DNA from: an uncultured Roseovarius sp. | GTDB lineage: Bacteria; Pseudomonadota; Alphaproteobacteria; Rhodobacterales; Rhodobacteraceae | DNA: 64,000 nt | Direction of reading: 5' to 3' | NCBI RefSeq assembly: GCF_947489715.1 | Contig: NZ_CANLER010000009.1 | Span: 62,001-126,000 of the forward strand | In this document: positions 45,163-53,923 of the stretch, one piece after another | Layout: every line of letters starts with the position of its first letter | How positions within the stretch are numbered: position 1 is the first letter of the stretch | The notes under the pieces: model-generated | Databases searched by the model: none | What the model was told of the DNA's origin: nothing | Seen by the model: only the letters and a program-made list of their open reading frames with translations | Translations under genes and position numbers: made by a program

Positions 45163-45385
45163 TTGCATGCCTCCGGTTTTCTGGTCGAAAGGCAGGGATT
45201 TGCCCGAAAAACGGCTCCCATCCGACCGGTTGTCCTTTGATTTCTTTCTAGAACAAAACAATGCGAATAGCTTTCTAAAATTACTTGAAAGAGTTATTTG
45301 AAAGAAACCCATGTTCCCGCATGTTCAAACGCGGCAATAAGGGCGGAACGCTTGAATGACGACACATATGTGCAGGGGGCAGACC
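45163..45385. promoter_or_regulatory. puuE/uraH divergent control region
   Basis: A 223-bp gap. The AT-rich central part holds CTTTCTAAAATTACTTGAAAG (45271-45291, 5-bp inverted arms) with further TTTCTTTCTAG and GAAAGAAAC copies on either side, 15-35 bases away. These TTTC/GAAA dyads are candidate operators for a LysR-type regulator. No promoter was assigned with confidence. Confidence 0.4.
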
Positions 45386-45739
45386 ATGGCCGGATATCTG
45401 ACAACACACGTTCTGGACACCGCCCGGGGGTGCCCGGCGGAGGGTTTGAAGATCGAGCTTTTCCGGATCGACGGCGAGGCCCGTGAACATCTGCGTACGC
45501 TGACCACCAATGATGACGGTCGCACCGATGAGCAGATTCTGCCCGAAGCCGAATTCCAGACCGGGACCTACGAGTTGGTGTTCCACGCCGGGGCGTATCT
45601 GGACGCGGTGGGTGTGCCGCCCGAGGAGCCCAAGTTTCTGGATATCGTGCCGTTGCGCTTTGGGATGTCGGAGGCCGCGCATTACCACGTGCCACTGCTT
45701 CTATCGCCCTTCGGATATGCCACCTATCGTGGCAGTTGA
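45386..45739 (+). CDS. uraH: 5-hydroxyisourate hydrolase
   Basis: 117 residues from ATG 45386. Transthyretin-like protein: [17 protein letters not shown] holds the active-site histidine, then a conserved arginine strand, and the C-terminal signature [19 protein letters not shown]. It hydrolyses 5-hydroxyisourate, the PuuD product, to OHCU for the UraD domain encoded divergently. Normal length for the family. Confidence 0.94.
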   Translation: MAGYLTTHVLDTARGCPAEGLKIELFRIDGEAREHLRTLTTNDDGRTDEQILPEAEFQTGTYELVFHAGAYLDAVGVPPEEPKFLDIVPLRFGMSEAAHYHVPLLLSPFGYATYRGS

Positions 45740-46194
45740 GCGGCGTTGATTGCCTGTCGAAAGTCCCGGCATTCAGCTGATCCGGGAGAATCGGGGTTAA
45801 CGCGCTGAAAACGCTTAAAAATCAAAATCGGTATAACGTCGGTATTTTGTCGGTATTACGTCGGTGTCGAAAGCGGTGTTTCGTGCGGTTAACAGAGCGG
45901 ACGCAATAAACCGGGGCGATTTTGACGAAATGCTCGGGTGTCAGCAGGCACCGGGGCAGGTGGCGTCCGGGGTGAAGCCTCATCCGGTCTTAGAAAAATC
46001 TTTGACCTGTGCGCGGCCTTTGAAAGAGAGGCGGGTGCATCGGAGATCAATGCGAAGCCGGCAAAGCGGCGGTTGCCACCTGTGCAGTCCGGCCTGATGG
46101 ATAACCGAGAGTTGTTGGGCCGCCGCCAAGAGCCTATACCGTCCGATGGACCGGTTTTCGGGATTTGGTGAACGCATTTGCAAGGATAGTCATT
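45740..46194. other. Intergenic region with repeat array
   Basis: 455 bp without a convincing gene; frames on either strand lack ribosome binding sites. It contains a TCCCGG/CCGGGA hairpin at 45764-45787 that could end the uraH transcript, then the 11-bp repeat array at 45825-45865, then about 320 bp in which I see nothing specific except AAGGAT before the methyltransferase start. Confidence 0.5.
45825..45865. repeat. Four-unit 11-bp tandem repeat, array 2
   Basis: AAATCGGT, ACGTCGGT, TTGTCGGT and ACGTCGGT start at 45825, 45836, 45847 and 45858, exactly 11 bases apart, with TATAA/TATT-type spacers. The reverse complement of array 1 (25959-25999) has the same unit, including the single TATA-type spacer, so the two arrays are copies of one element. 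Confidence 0.88.
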
Positions 46195-46836
46195 ATGGAC
46201 AGAAACGAGTTGCCCGACACCAAATCTGCGCGGGTGGATTGGGTCATTCGCGCAGAGACCAATCAGGAAATGCGCCGCCGCTATGATCTTTGGGCACAGG
46301 ATTACGACGGCGACGTTGGTTCTTACGAGGATTATCTTGTCCCATATGAGGCGACCAAAGTCGCAACACGGATTCTGGAAAAGGACGCGCTTATTCTGGA
46401 TGCCGGGGCCGGCACTGGTCTGGTCGGGCAGGCACTTAAGGAAGCGGGTTTTCATCGACTTATTGCAGTTGATTATTCCGAGGGGATGCTGGACGTGGCC
46501 CGCAAGAAGCAGGTCTACGAGACCGTTCGCCAATGCGATCTTAGCCGTCCGACCAGTTTTGAAAACGGGTCGATAGATTGCGTCATAACCTGCGGAACAA
46601 CCTCTCAGATGCCCTGCGCCAGTCTGCGGGAATTTGCCCGAATTGTTCGCCCGGGCGGTCATGTCATCTTTGCCGTCGTCCCTGATCCGTGGGTGGAATG
46701 TGGCTATGCGGAGGTTCTTTCGGAGCTTGAAGCAGCGGGAAAGATTTCAGTCAAATGCCGTGGTGACTCCTTTCAAATGTTGCCAACAACCGAGCCTGAG
46801 TTCTTTTGTGAAATCTGGGTGATGGACGTTCATTAA
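46195..46836 (+). CDS. Class I SAM-dependent methyltransferase
   Basis: 213 residues from ATG 46195 (AAGGAT upstream). Rossmann methyltransferase motifs: ALILDAGAGTGLVGQAL (motif I), LIAVDYSEGMLDVAR (acidic residue binding the ribose), and REFARIVRPGGHVIFAVV (post-III). The N-terminus RRYDLWAQDYDGDVGSYEDY resembles the Williams-Beuren-syndrome-like/UbiE-related group found in many proteobacteria. The acceptor is unknown. Stand-alone gene. Confidence 0.85.
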   Translation: MDRNELPDTKSARVDWVIRAETNQEMRRRYDLWAQDYDGDVGSYEDYLVPYEATKVATRILEKDALILDAGAGTGLVGQALKEAGFHRLIAVDYSEGMLDVARKKQVYETVRQCDLSRPTSFENGSIDCVITCGTTSQMPCASLREFARIVRPGGHVIFAVVPDPWVECGYAEVLSELEAAGKISVKCRGDSFQMLPTTEPEFFCEIWVMDVH

Positions 46837-46980
46837 GCGCCCGGGGCGGTCATCGATGAATGAAGGTAAGTGGACAAAGGTTGAATTCGCTGTGCTTGCG
46901 CAAATGGCTGCTTTCTGAAGCATTGCGAAAGTTTGACTGCAATTCAAAATCAAGAAATACGTATTTGGCAATTCACTCGA

Positions 46981-47907
46981 TCATCCAAGAACTGAAGGAT
47001 CGACCTCGTAGTCCCAGGCATCACCGCCAATAAGTTTTGATATACCTGAATAATCCGTTTCTGCGTGTCCGCTATCGCAAAAGTGCGAAAAAATCGCCAG
47101 AGCATGTGCCGCCAGCGGCGTGGTGGCATTTACCGACAATGCAGCATCCTGCGACAAGCGCAGGTCTTTGCGCATCATCGCGCCCGAAAAGCCCGGTATA
47201 TATCCGTTGGTAGAGGGAACTCCGTCCAACAGCCCCGGTAGTGGGCAGTAGTTGCTAAGCGCCCAATTCTGCCCGGATGCGTTGGTGACAATTTCATATG
47301 TCCGTTTCAGGTCCAGCCCCAACCGCTTGGCCAGCATCAGCGTTTCTGCTGCCGCAATCATCGAGATGCCCAGCGACATGTTGTTGCAGATCTTGACGCC
47401 AATGCCGCTGCCTTGTTCTCCGGCATAAAGCAGGTTGCCGCCCATGATCTCCAAATAAGGAGCCGCGCGGGCAAAAGAGGCTTCGGTGCCGCCCACAATG
47501 AAATTCAACTTGCCAATGCGCGCCGCCATCACACCACCGGTGACCGGAGCGTCGATCATCTCAAGACCTCTGGCAACGGAGGCCGCGCCGACCTCACGCG
47601 AAGTATCGACGTCGATGGTCGAGCTGTCGATCAGCAACGTTCCGGGCGCTGCCGTTTCCACCAGACCGCCCTCATCCAAGTAAACGCTACGTACATGCTG
47701 CCCTGCGGGGAGCATGGTTATTACCATATCGGCCCCGTCCGCCGCCTCCGCGATGCTGCCCACGACCGTGGCACCCAATTCCCCCGCTTTTTCCTGTAAC
47801 GCTTTGGACAGATCCAGCGCCTGAACGGTGTGTCCCGCCCTGATCAGTTGTTCGGCCATGGGCATGCCCATGTTTCCAAGCCCGATAAAACCTACAGTCG
47901 TGCTCAT
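46981..47907 (-). CDS. 3-hydroxyisobutyrate-dehydrogenase-family oxidoreductase
   Basis: 308 residues from ATG 47907 (CGGAGAATGTC upstream). Beta-hydroxyacid dehydrogenase: TVGFIGLGNMGMPMAEQL, IDAPVTGGVMAARIGKL (substrate loop) and GIGVKICNNM with the catalytic lysine. It could act on 3-hydroxyisobutyrate, tartronate semialdehyde or a related hydroxyacid. It is 25 bp downstream of an aldehyde dehydrogenase on the same strand, recalling the mmsAB pair, though that partner lacks clear MmsA-specific features. Confidence 0.85.
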   Translation of the reverse strand: MSTTVGFIGLGNMGMPMAEQLIRAGHTVQALDLSKALQEKAGELGATVVGSIAEAADGADMVITMLPAGQHVRSVYLDEGGLVETAAPGTLLIDSSTIDVDTSREVGAASVARGLEMIDAPVTGGVMAARIGKLNFIVGGTEASFARAAPYLEIMGGNLLYAGEQGSGIGVKICNNMSLGISMIAAAETLMLAKRLGLDLKRTYEIVTNASGQNWALSNYCPLPGLLDGVPSTNGYIPGFSGAMMRKDLRLSQDAALSVNATTPLAAHALAIFSHFCDSGHAETDYSGISKLIGGDAWDYEVDPSVLG

Positions 47908-47932
47908 GACATTCTCCGATTTTTGCGTTGTG

Positions 47933-49477
47933 TCAGACACCGAGGGCCGATGTGCCACGGTTGATCAACACGGTTTTTGAACTCGTAAAGTGGTGCAACA
48001 TGCTGTCGAGCGCATATTCTTTGCCAAGGCCGCTCATCTTGATGCCGCCATAGGACACATTGGACCGCGGTGCCGCGCATTGATTGACCTGCACGAAACC
48101 GGCCTCAATACGTTCAACATATTCCAGTGCCCTGCTCAAATCGCGGGTCCATAGATTTGCCGACAGACCAAACGGGGTATCATTGGCCTGCTCAATCATC
48201 TGGTGAAAAGATGTGAAGGGTAGAACCGTTGCAACCGGGCCGAAAATTTCATCCTGGCAGACTTGATTGTCCAGACTCAGCCCATCAAGAAGCGTTGGTG
48301 GAAAGAAATACCCTCCCCGAAGATAAGGGTCTGTTGGCAGTTCACCCCCGAACAGAACCCTCATCCCGGGAGAAACCCGTGCAATATCCATGTATTTCTT
48401 GGTGCGATCAAACTGCTCTGCAGAAATGATCGACCCCATATCGGTTGTTTCATCTAGCGGATTACCCAGTTTGATATCGCCAAGCCTGGCAACCACACCT
48501 TCGATCACCTGGTCATAGATGTCTTGATGCACAAAGACACGTGACCCCGCCGTGCAGGCCTGCCCCTGTCGCGTATAGCGCATGCCGTCGATAATACCGG
48601 GAATGGCCAGGTCCAGATCGGCGTCTGGCAAGACGATGCTTGGGTTCTTACCACCAAGCTCCAGCGTTACCGTGGCCAGCTTGGGCGCGGCATAGCTGGC
48701 AATGGCCTGTCCCACAGGCAGTGAGCCCGTAAACGTAACTTTGCGGACGGTTGGGTGTTCGCACAGCGGTTTGCCACATTCTTCGCCGTACCCTGAAATG
48801 ACGTTCAGCACGCCAGCAGGCAGAAACCTGTTGATGATCTCAGCAAGAAACAGCACGCAGATCGGGGCCTGCTCGGCAGATTTGATGACGATGGTATTGC
48901 CCGCAGTCAGTGCTGGAGCGATTTTTGCCATGAACAGAAACAATGGTGCATTCCACGGAATAATTCCGGCGATGACGCCAATCGGATCTCGGGTGGAGTA
49001 GTGCAGCACATCGGGCGACGCGTTGGGTACGGTTTCGCCTTTTAGTTCCCCCGCCAGCCCGCCAAACATGCGTAACAAATCATAGCTGGACGCGGTTTCG
49101 GGGCGCGCCTGGGTGCGCAGCGCATTGCCGGTATCGAGTGCCAGAACCTGAGCGACCAATTCTGCCTCTGCTTCGATGGCATCGGCTGCTTTTTGCAACA
49201 TCCGTCCCCGGTCGCGGGCTGGAACGCGGCGCCAGGATGTCAGCGCTGTGGCTGCTGCCCGGACCGCCGCATCAACATCCGCCGCACCACATTGCGGCAC
49301 CTGACCGATCACCTGCAGATTACCGGGGTGAATCACCTCGATCATCTGATCGGTGGCGGCACCGGTTAGCTTTCCGTCCAGCAGGATCGTGCCAGATAAC
49401 CGCCGCGCCGTTTTCAGCGCCTCCGGGGCTAGCGTTTCAAGCGGTTTTCCGGCCTCTATCTTCGTCGCGGTGCTCAT
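47933..49477 (-). CDS. Aldehyde dehydrogenase family protein
   Basis: 514 residues from ATG 49477. NAD(P)-dependent aldehyde dehydrogenase: IAGIIPWNAPLFLFMAKIAP, FTGSLPVGQAIA, the general base glutamate in TLELGGKNPS, the catalytic cysteine in RQGQACTAGSR (usual N-Q-G-Q-x-C), and DEIFGPVATVLPF. Probably oxidises a small aldehyde to the acid. It precedes the hydroxyacid dehydrogenase by 25 bp in one transcription unit and follows an orphan TRAP binding protein gene after 276 bp. The substrate is not evident. Confidence 0.88.
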   Translation of the reverse strand: MSTATKIEAGKPLETLAPEALKTARRLSGTILLDGKLTGAATDQMIEVIHPGNLQVIGQVPQCGAADVDAAVRAAATALTSWRRVPARDRGRMLQKAADAIEAEAELVAQVLALDTGNALRTQARPETASSYDLLRMFGGLAGELKGETVPNASPDVLHYSTRDPIGVIAGIIPWNAPLFLFMAKIAPALTAGNTIVIKSAEQAPICVLFLAEIINRFLPAGVLNVISGYGEECGKPLCEHPTVRKVTFTGSLPVGQAIASYAAPKLATVTLELGGKNPSIVLPDADLDLAIPGIIDGMRYTRQGQACTAGSRVFVHQDIYDQVIEGVVARLGDIKLGNPLDETTDMGSIISAEQFDRTKKYMDIARVSPGMRVLFGGELPTDPYLRGGYFFPPTLLDGLSLDNQVCQDEIFGPVATVLPFTSFHQMIEQANDTPFGLSANLWTRDLSRALEYVERIEAGFVQVNQCAAPRSNVSYGGIKMSGLGKEYALDSMLHHFTSSKTVLINRGTSALGV

Positions 49478-49753
49478 AGGCGGGTCGTCCTTTTCAGATA
49501 GGTCTTCAGTGGTAAACACCGGTAGTTCGATTGGTTAAAAGGTCTCTGGCGCCAGTCCGATGATGAGTGAAGCTATCACAAGATCCTTCGCGAACATGAT
49601 TTCTGTTCGGGGTTGGCGGACATCCAGTGCGATACGAAAACCGAATTTCCTGCCACTCCAAAGGTCGATAGCGCGGCCATTGGAGGAAGAGATGTTCTGA
49701 GAACATCCCTCCCCGATCTGTAGCGGTACCTCAAATCAAGGACCCCGCGCCCG

Positions 49754-50986
49754 TCAGCCACGCCACCAGCGGCGGGGCTCAACATTTTCGACCAGTATAT
49801 CGCTTGGGATTTCCCGCGCGATCCGGTGAACCTCTGTGTAGGTGTCAATACCTCCGGCCCAACCGTTGATGCGCTCGCGCCACGCCTCCCACGGTTCCGG
49901 AACGTGCTCTGGCGCACACATCCGGGCGGCCTTTTCGCGCTCTGCATCGGAGAGAGGTACAAACCGTGTGCCGTTCTTCACAAAGATCGTTCCGGGAAGC
50001 TGCGGCACCGAATGGCCAACCGTGTTGACCAAAGCCGCCTCATGCGCACCCTGGATCAGGGCCTGCGTGAAATAGGCAGACTCCATCACCGCATCTTGCA
50101 GATGCGGTTCAAGTCCCTCGAACACTTCGAAATTCATCGCTGTGTGCTCGAAGCCAGAGAAGAAACGCAGATCTATGACCTGACTGACCACAGGAGACAT
50201 GTTGGCGTAGGCAACCGCCGAAGACCAGGTCTCAGCACCGTCGATAAGCCCCTGTTTCAGGCCGTCGAGGGTCTCCTCCCACGCGATCGGCGTCGGATTG
50301 AGATTGAGAAGCTCCATCGCGATCCGTCCAAGTTGCGTGCCTGTCACGCGGTTCTTGGTGCCGAACAACTCTTCGATCTTGGTCACATCCGGGCGATCCG
50401 CCCAACTCAGGCCCATTTGCAGCCCACGGAGCTGACACACCGAGAACAGGAAATGCAAATTGTGCTTCTTGCGCAGCGGTGCGCGCAGGATCTGTTCACT
50501 CGCTGGATGATAAAGGAAGTGGTACAGCGACGCTCGCGTTGGGAACTGATAAGCATAGTCGAGCACGTTGTAATAGGGTGCACCTCCGGCGGAATTTTGG
50601 GTGGACGCCGCATAGATGTCGACGATGCCCTGCTGCGTTTTCTCGACACATGAGAGCTGACCGCAAATCTGGTTATCGCCAATAAATTCAACGCGAATTT
50701 CGCCGTCTGTCCGCTCTTCCAGATCACGGGCAAATTCGAGACAACCGGCCCGCTCGATCAGCAGGTTGCGTTCGTTGAACCCAGAGGCCCCAAATTTCAA
50801 CGTATGTTTGGCAGGCTTCGAGAACCGCTTGTCGTAGGTAGAGCTTGCGGCCTCCGCAAGTTCTGGCAAGGTCAACGCGCCGGTTAAAGCTGCGCCCCCC
50901 AAGAGAGTTGACGATAACCCGTATGTGCCAGCCACGCGCAGCAGGTTTCGTCTGGATATCCGTTCGCTTACAAATTTCGATGACAT
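49754..50986 (-). CDS. TRAP transporter solute-binding protein, orphan
   Basis: 410 residues. A Tat-type signal peptide is visible: twin arginines in RISRRNLLRVAG, then a hydrophobic stretch ending in ALTLPELAEAASS. The mature part is DctP-like: TLKFGASGFNERN, TQQGIVDIYAASTQN, and the helix DGLKQGLIDGAETWSSA. Such proteins bind organic acids in the periplasm for DctQM permeases. No dctQ or dctM gene is present in this window, so the membrane partners must be elsewhere. A Tat-dependent export route suggests a cofactor or metal-linked folding. Confidence 0.85.
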   Translation of the reverse strand: MSSKFVSERISRRNLLRVAGTYGLSSTLLGGAALTGALTLPELAEAASSTYDKRFSKPAKHTLKFGASGFNERNLLIERAGCLEFARDLEERTDGEIRVEFIGDNQICGQLSCVEKTQQGIVDIYAASTQNSAGGAPYYNVLDYAYQFPTRASLYHFLYHPASEQILRAPLRKKHNLHFLFSVCQLRGLQMGLSWADRPDVTKIEELFGTKNRVTGTQLGRIAMELLNLNPTPIAWEETLDGLKQGLIDGAETWSSAVAYANMSPVVSQVIDLRFFSGFEHTAMNFEVFEGLEPHLQDAVMESAYFTQALIQGAHEAALVNTVGHSVPQLPGTIFVKNGTRFVPLSDAEREKAARMCAPEHVPEPWEAWRERINGWAGGIDTYTEVHRIAREIPSDILVENVEPRRWWRG

Positions 50987-51059
50987 AGTTTTCCTCCCTA
51001 GTCATGACTTTGGATTTTGCCGCTGAGGCGGTCTTGCATTTGGGGTTGGTTTAACCCGG

Positions 51060-51836
51060 TTATTCATCCCAGATCGGCACTTCGCCCGATCGTGATCGCG
51101 CGGCCAGCCAACCGCCCTCCACCTTGATTTCGGATCCGTTGATGAAACTGGAATCGTCACTTGCTAGAAATATAGCGGCACCTGCTATATCCTCTGGCTG
51201 CCCCCAGCGGCCGATCAGATTTTCGGATGCCCAGGCAGGGCCGGTATCGTCAGCTTCAGCAAAACTCTGGTTGAAAGGGGATGCAACCATGCCTGGCGCA
51301 ATCGCATTCACGCGAATGTTCTTGCCCGCCAGATCAGCCGCCATCGCGCGCGTCAGCCCAAGAACGCCGGATTTCGCGGCAACATAAGCAACCCGGTTTG
51401 GACGCCCCATAAAGCTTGCGATTGAGGCAACATTGATGATGTTTCCGGATTCCTGTTTCAGCATCTGAGGCAGAACCGCCTGAGAGCAAATGAACGGTCC
51501 ACCCAGGTTGATATCGAGCATCTGATGCCAATCGTCCTGGGTGTGCTGCATCAGGCCCTTGATTACGCGGGCGCCTGCGTTGTTCATCAATACATCGACG
51601 CGACCAAATTTTTCGACCACGCGTTCTGCCATGGTTCGGGCGTTTTGCTGACTGCGCACGTCCAGTGCTACGGCCATGGCCTCATTGCCAACTTCGCTGG
51701 CCACTTCCTTTGCGTTGCCTTCGTTGATATCCGCAACAACTACATGCGCACCTTCAGCCGCAAACGCCTTGCAGATCGCTGCACCAATACCACGCCCACC
51801 GCCGGTCACGATCACTACTTTACCGTCAAGCTTCAT
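51060..51836 (-). CDS. SDR-family dehydrogenase
   Basis: 258 residues from ATG 51836; the frame extends to 51920 but the extra residues do not look coding. Classical SDR: IVTGGGRGIGAAICKAF, VADINEG, NNAGARVIKG, VASIASFMG with catalytic Ser, YVAAKSG with Tyr and Lys, and RVNAIAPGMV. It is 73 bp upstream of the TRAP binding protein gene on the same strand and likely part of the same catabolic unit. The substrate is unknown. Confidence 0.87.
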   Translation of the reverse strand: MKLDGKVVIVTGGGRGIGAAICKAFAAEGAHVVVADINEGNAKEVASEVGNEAMAVALDVRSQQNARTMAERVVEKFGRVDVLMNNAGARVIKGLMQHTQDDWHQMLDINLGGPFICSQAVLPQMLKQESGNIINVASIASFMGRPNRVAYVAAKSGVLGLTRAMAADLAGKNIRVNAIAPGMVASPFNQSFAEADDTGPAWASENLIGRWGQPEDIAGAAIFLASDDSSFINGSEIKVEGGWLAARSRSGEVPIWDE

Positions 51837-52045
51837 CAGCAGGTGAACCCCTTCGTTATCGCTCCCGGCCAGGAGCGGATTGTTTGAATACAGATTGCAA
51901 GACATGTTCCGCTGGGTCATCCCGTGACAGAAGCTGGCGTACGCTTTGCCTCGCTAGATTCAAGATTAGCCACAAGCACCCAGCGCGTATGTCAGATTTT
52001 TGACATTCATTTCAATTTAATGTCAGCCAAAAATATTGATGCTTC

Positions 52046-52729
52046 TCAGCGCGAGATGACTTCAGCGAGACGTTCAACATCGAGGATGGAAATCTGCTGA
52101 CGTTTGTTCTCGATAAGGCCCCCAGCCGAGAACCTCCGCAAAATTGCGGTGACGTATTGGCGTCTTGAAAAAACCAGCGCCGCCAGTTCTTCGTGAGAAA
52201 TTCTAAGAAACAACTGGCCAGAGACATCTCGGCTTGCGTCAAGTTCCAAGTGCATCTGAACAAGAACGCGTGCAAGACGCTGCTCAACGCTCAGTCCCGT
52301 CGCATCGCTCACTCGTGAATGGAGTAATTGCTGCCGTTTAAGAAGAAGCTGAACCAGCAAAATACCGAGTTCCCCATCCATTCGCATAAGTTTGAGAAAC
52401 TCAGCCCGCCCAAATCGACGGGCAATGGAGCTTTGAACAGCGATACAATTGGCGTCCCGTGTTGCTTTGGGCCGAAGTGTCGACAATCCGACCAAGCTAC
52501 CGATCTGATGGATTTTCAACAGCGTATCATGACCCTTCTCATCAGAACGGGTCGTTTTTAGAGACCCATCTGTAAGAACAAAAACAGATCTAGCGGTTTC
52601 TCCTTGATGAAAAACATATTGACCGGCCTCAAAAGTCGCCTGCCGCCCAAGCTTCGAAAGTCTATCAAAATACTCGGTGTTGAGGTCGCTCTCTAGCTCA
52701 ATACCTTCTGTCAGTTCGAAGTTTTTCAT
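52046..52729 (-). CDS. Crp/Fnr-family regulator
   Basis: 227 residues. The N-terminal cyclic-nucleotide-binding-like beta barrel (about 25-135, FEAGQYVFHQGETARSVFVL) lacks the Fnr cysteine cluster and most of the cAMP-contact residues, so the ligand is unclear. The C-terminal HTH_Crp domain (about 150-222) includes ISHEELAALVFSRRQYVTAI. It is the most upstream gene of the minus-strand group 46981-52729, 209 bp before the SDR gene, and may regulate it. Confidence 0.87.
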   Translation of the reverse strand: MKNFELTEGIELESDLNTEYFDRLSKLGRQATFEAGQYVFHQGETARSVFVLTDGSLKTTRSDEKGHDTLLKIHQIGSLVGLSTLRPKATRDANCIAVQSSIARRFGRAEFLKLMRMDGELGILLVQLLLKRQQLLHSRVSDATGLSVEQRLARVLVQMHLELDASRDVSGQLFLRISHEELAALVFSRRQYVTAILRRFSAGGLIENKRQQISILDVERLAEVISR

Positions 52730-53327
52730 AAGGTTCCAGGACTGTTAATTCCGAATGCCCGCAAGAACATCGCCAAGCTACAAAGAACCCGTTCGAAATG
52801 TCTGTGCGCTTCAAAGAACTACCAGTTTAATGACGTGAGTGCATTTCTAACGCGATTTTTCTGATGACAGTACAAATGCGCATTTTTGCTTTAGCAGTTT
52901 CAAGTTTGGCTTCGCAATTGATGTTTCCAGATATAGTCAAACGGCGATGTCCCACTTACCATTTGCCCACACAACCAAGAAAGGGGCTCCTCCGAGCGTG
53001 GCGATGTCGGCTTTGCATGCTTTCGCCCCTGTTTGGGCAACCTGCAGCATCCGTAGCAATGGGCTCAAACCGGCCTTTGGTCATTTTCCGACTTGGTAAC
53101 CGCTCATTCCAGCCACCCCGCCCGGAATCAAGCCGCGGGCGCCGGGCGAGCGCCGGACCGTCCCGACGGGCTGGCGCTTTGGTGAGGGCGCGCGTTCCGG
53201 TGAAGATGGAGATATTTGGCGGGCATGAAGTGCCAGACTGAAGCGTTTCAACGCCATCCCACGATCCGGCGCTCGCCCTCGGCATCATGTCCGCTCTGGG
53301 CTCAACGTTGTTGTCGAAGCAGCAGTC
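52730..53327. other. Intergenic region with inverted repeats
   Basis: 598 bp without a credible gene; a 125-codon frame at 52864 has no ribosome binding site and reads like non-coding arginine/proline-rich sequence. The left half is AT-rich. The right half (from about 53100) is strongly GC-rich and carries a long inverted repeat. The abrupt change of composition and TTTGGTCATTTTCCGACTTGG-type text suggest a repeated intergenic element. Confidence 0.5.
53144..53278. repeat. 14-bp inverted repeat flanking about 107 bp
   Basis: GGGCGAGCGCCGGA (53144-53157) and its exact reverse complement TCCGGCGCTCGCCC (53265-53278) enclose a GC-rich segment. The arms could close a long stem in RNA or mark the ends of a miniature mobile or REP-like element. 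Confidence 0.6.
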
Positions 53328-53759
53328 TTAACTTTGCTCAAGTTCGAGAATGTTTCCTTCTGGGTCGCGCATGTAAACGATCAACAGGGGAGCCTCAGCA
53401 GACCCAAAATCCGTGATTTCTCCAAGAGCAGTGCCGCCGGTACGGATAACGAGTGCATAGGTCTTCCGGATATCGTCAACTTCAAAAGCAAGATGCGAGA
53501 AGCCGGGTTCGTTGACCCGAGGTGCAGATTTTTCGCAGGTTGTTTTGTGCTGATGAATTTCGAGGAACGGTTCCTTGCGGTCGGCAAGCGTCAACCAGAT
53601 TGAATATATTCTGGAATTCGGTAACCCATTGCCCCGAGATACTTTTCCCCCGGACAAAACTATGGGTTCACGCAAAAGGCGGCATTCGAACACCTTTTTG
53701 TAAAACGCCGCGAGCTTGTCAGCATCTCGTGCAACGATGCAGATATGGGCAAGTTTCAT
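53328..53759 (-). CDS. VOC (glyoxalase/dioxygenase) family protein
   Basis: 143 residues with the paired beta-alpha-beta-beta-beta modules of the vicinal-oxygen-chelate fold. KLAHICIVARDADKLAAFYK provides the first metal histidine region, EPGFSHLAFEVDDIRKTY the second, and MRDPEGNILELEQS the C-terminal glutamate. It may be a glyoxalase I relative, an isomerase or a dioxygenase. Monocistronic. Function cannot be narrowed. Confidence 0.82.
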   Translation of the reverse strand: MKLAHICIVARDADKLAAFYKKVFECRLLREPIVLSGGKVSRGNGLPNSRIYSIWLTLADRKEPFLEIHQHKTTCEKSAPRVNEPGFSHLAFEVDDIRKTYALVIRTGGTALGEITDFGSAEAPLLIVYMRDPEGNILELEQS

Positions 53760-53923
53760 CGCATCAATATCCTACCGGGTGAGTTGAGCTTAATGCGAAC
53801 AGAAAGGCAATAAAACTTGTCCGCTTCGGGCCTGAACTTATCGTATCCGGGGCAGCGCGGGTAATGGGGCCGGGCGGAACCAAAGAACAGCCATCGCGGT
53901 AGATTTTCCCCGGAGCGCGGACC

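Noticed and set aside
45889-46662. 257-codon minus-strand frame across the methyltransferase gene
   Set aside because: The plus-strand methyltransferase has clear SAM-binding motifs; the antisense frame shows none and has no ribosome binding site.
47933-49477. Methylmalonate-semialdehyde dehydrogenase (MmsA) paired with MmsB
   Set aside because: The sequence is a general aldehyde dehydrogenase without CoA-acylating MmsA signatures I could recognise, so only the family is claimed.
52864-53241. 125-codon plus-strand frame in the 52.7-53.3 kb gap
   Set aside because: No ribosome binding site, non-protein-like arginine/proline/serine composition, and it crosses the sharp composition change and one repeat arm.
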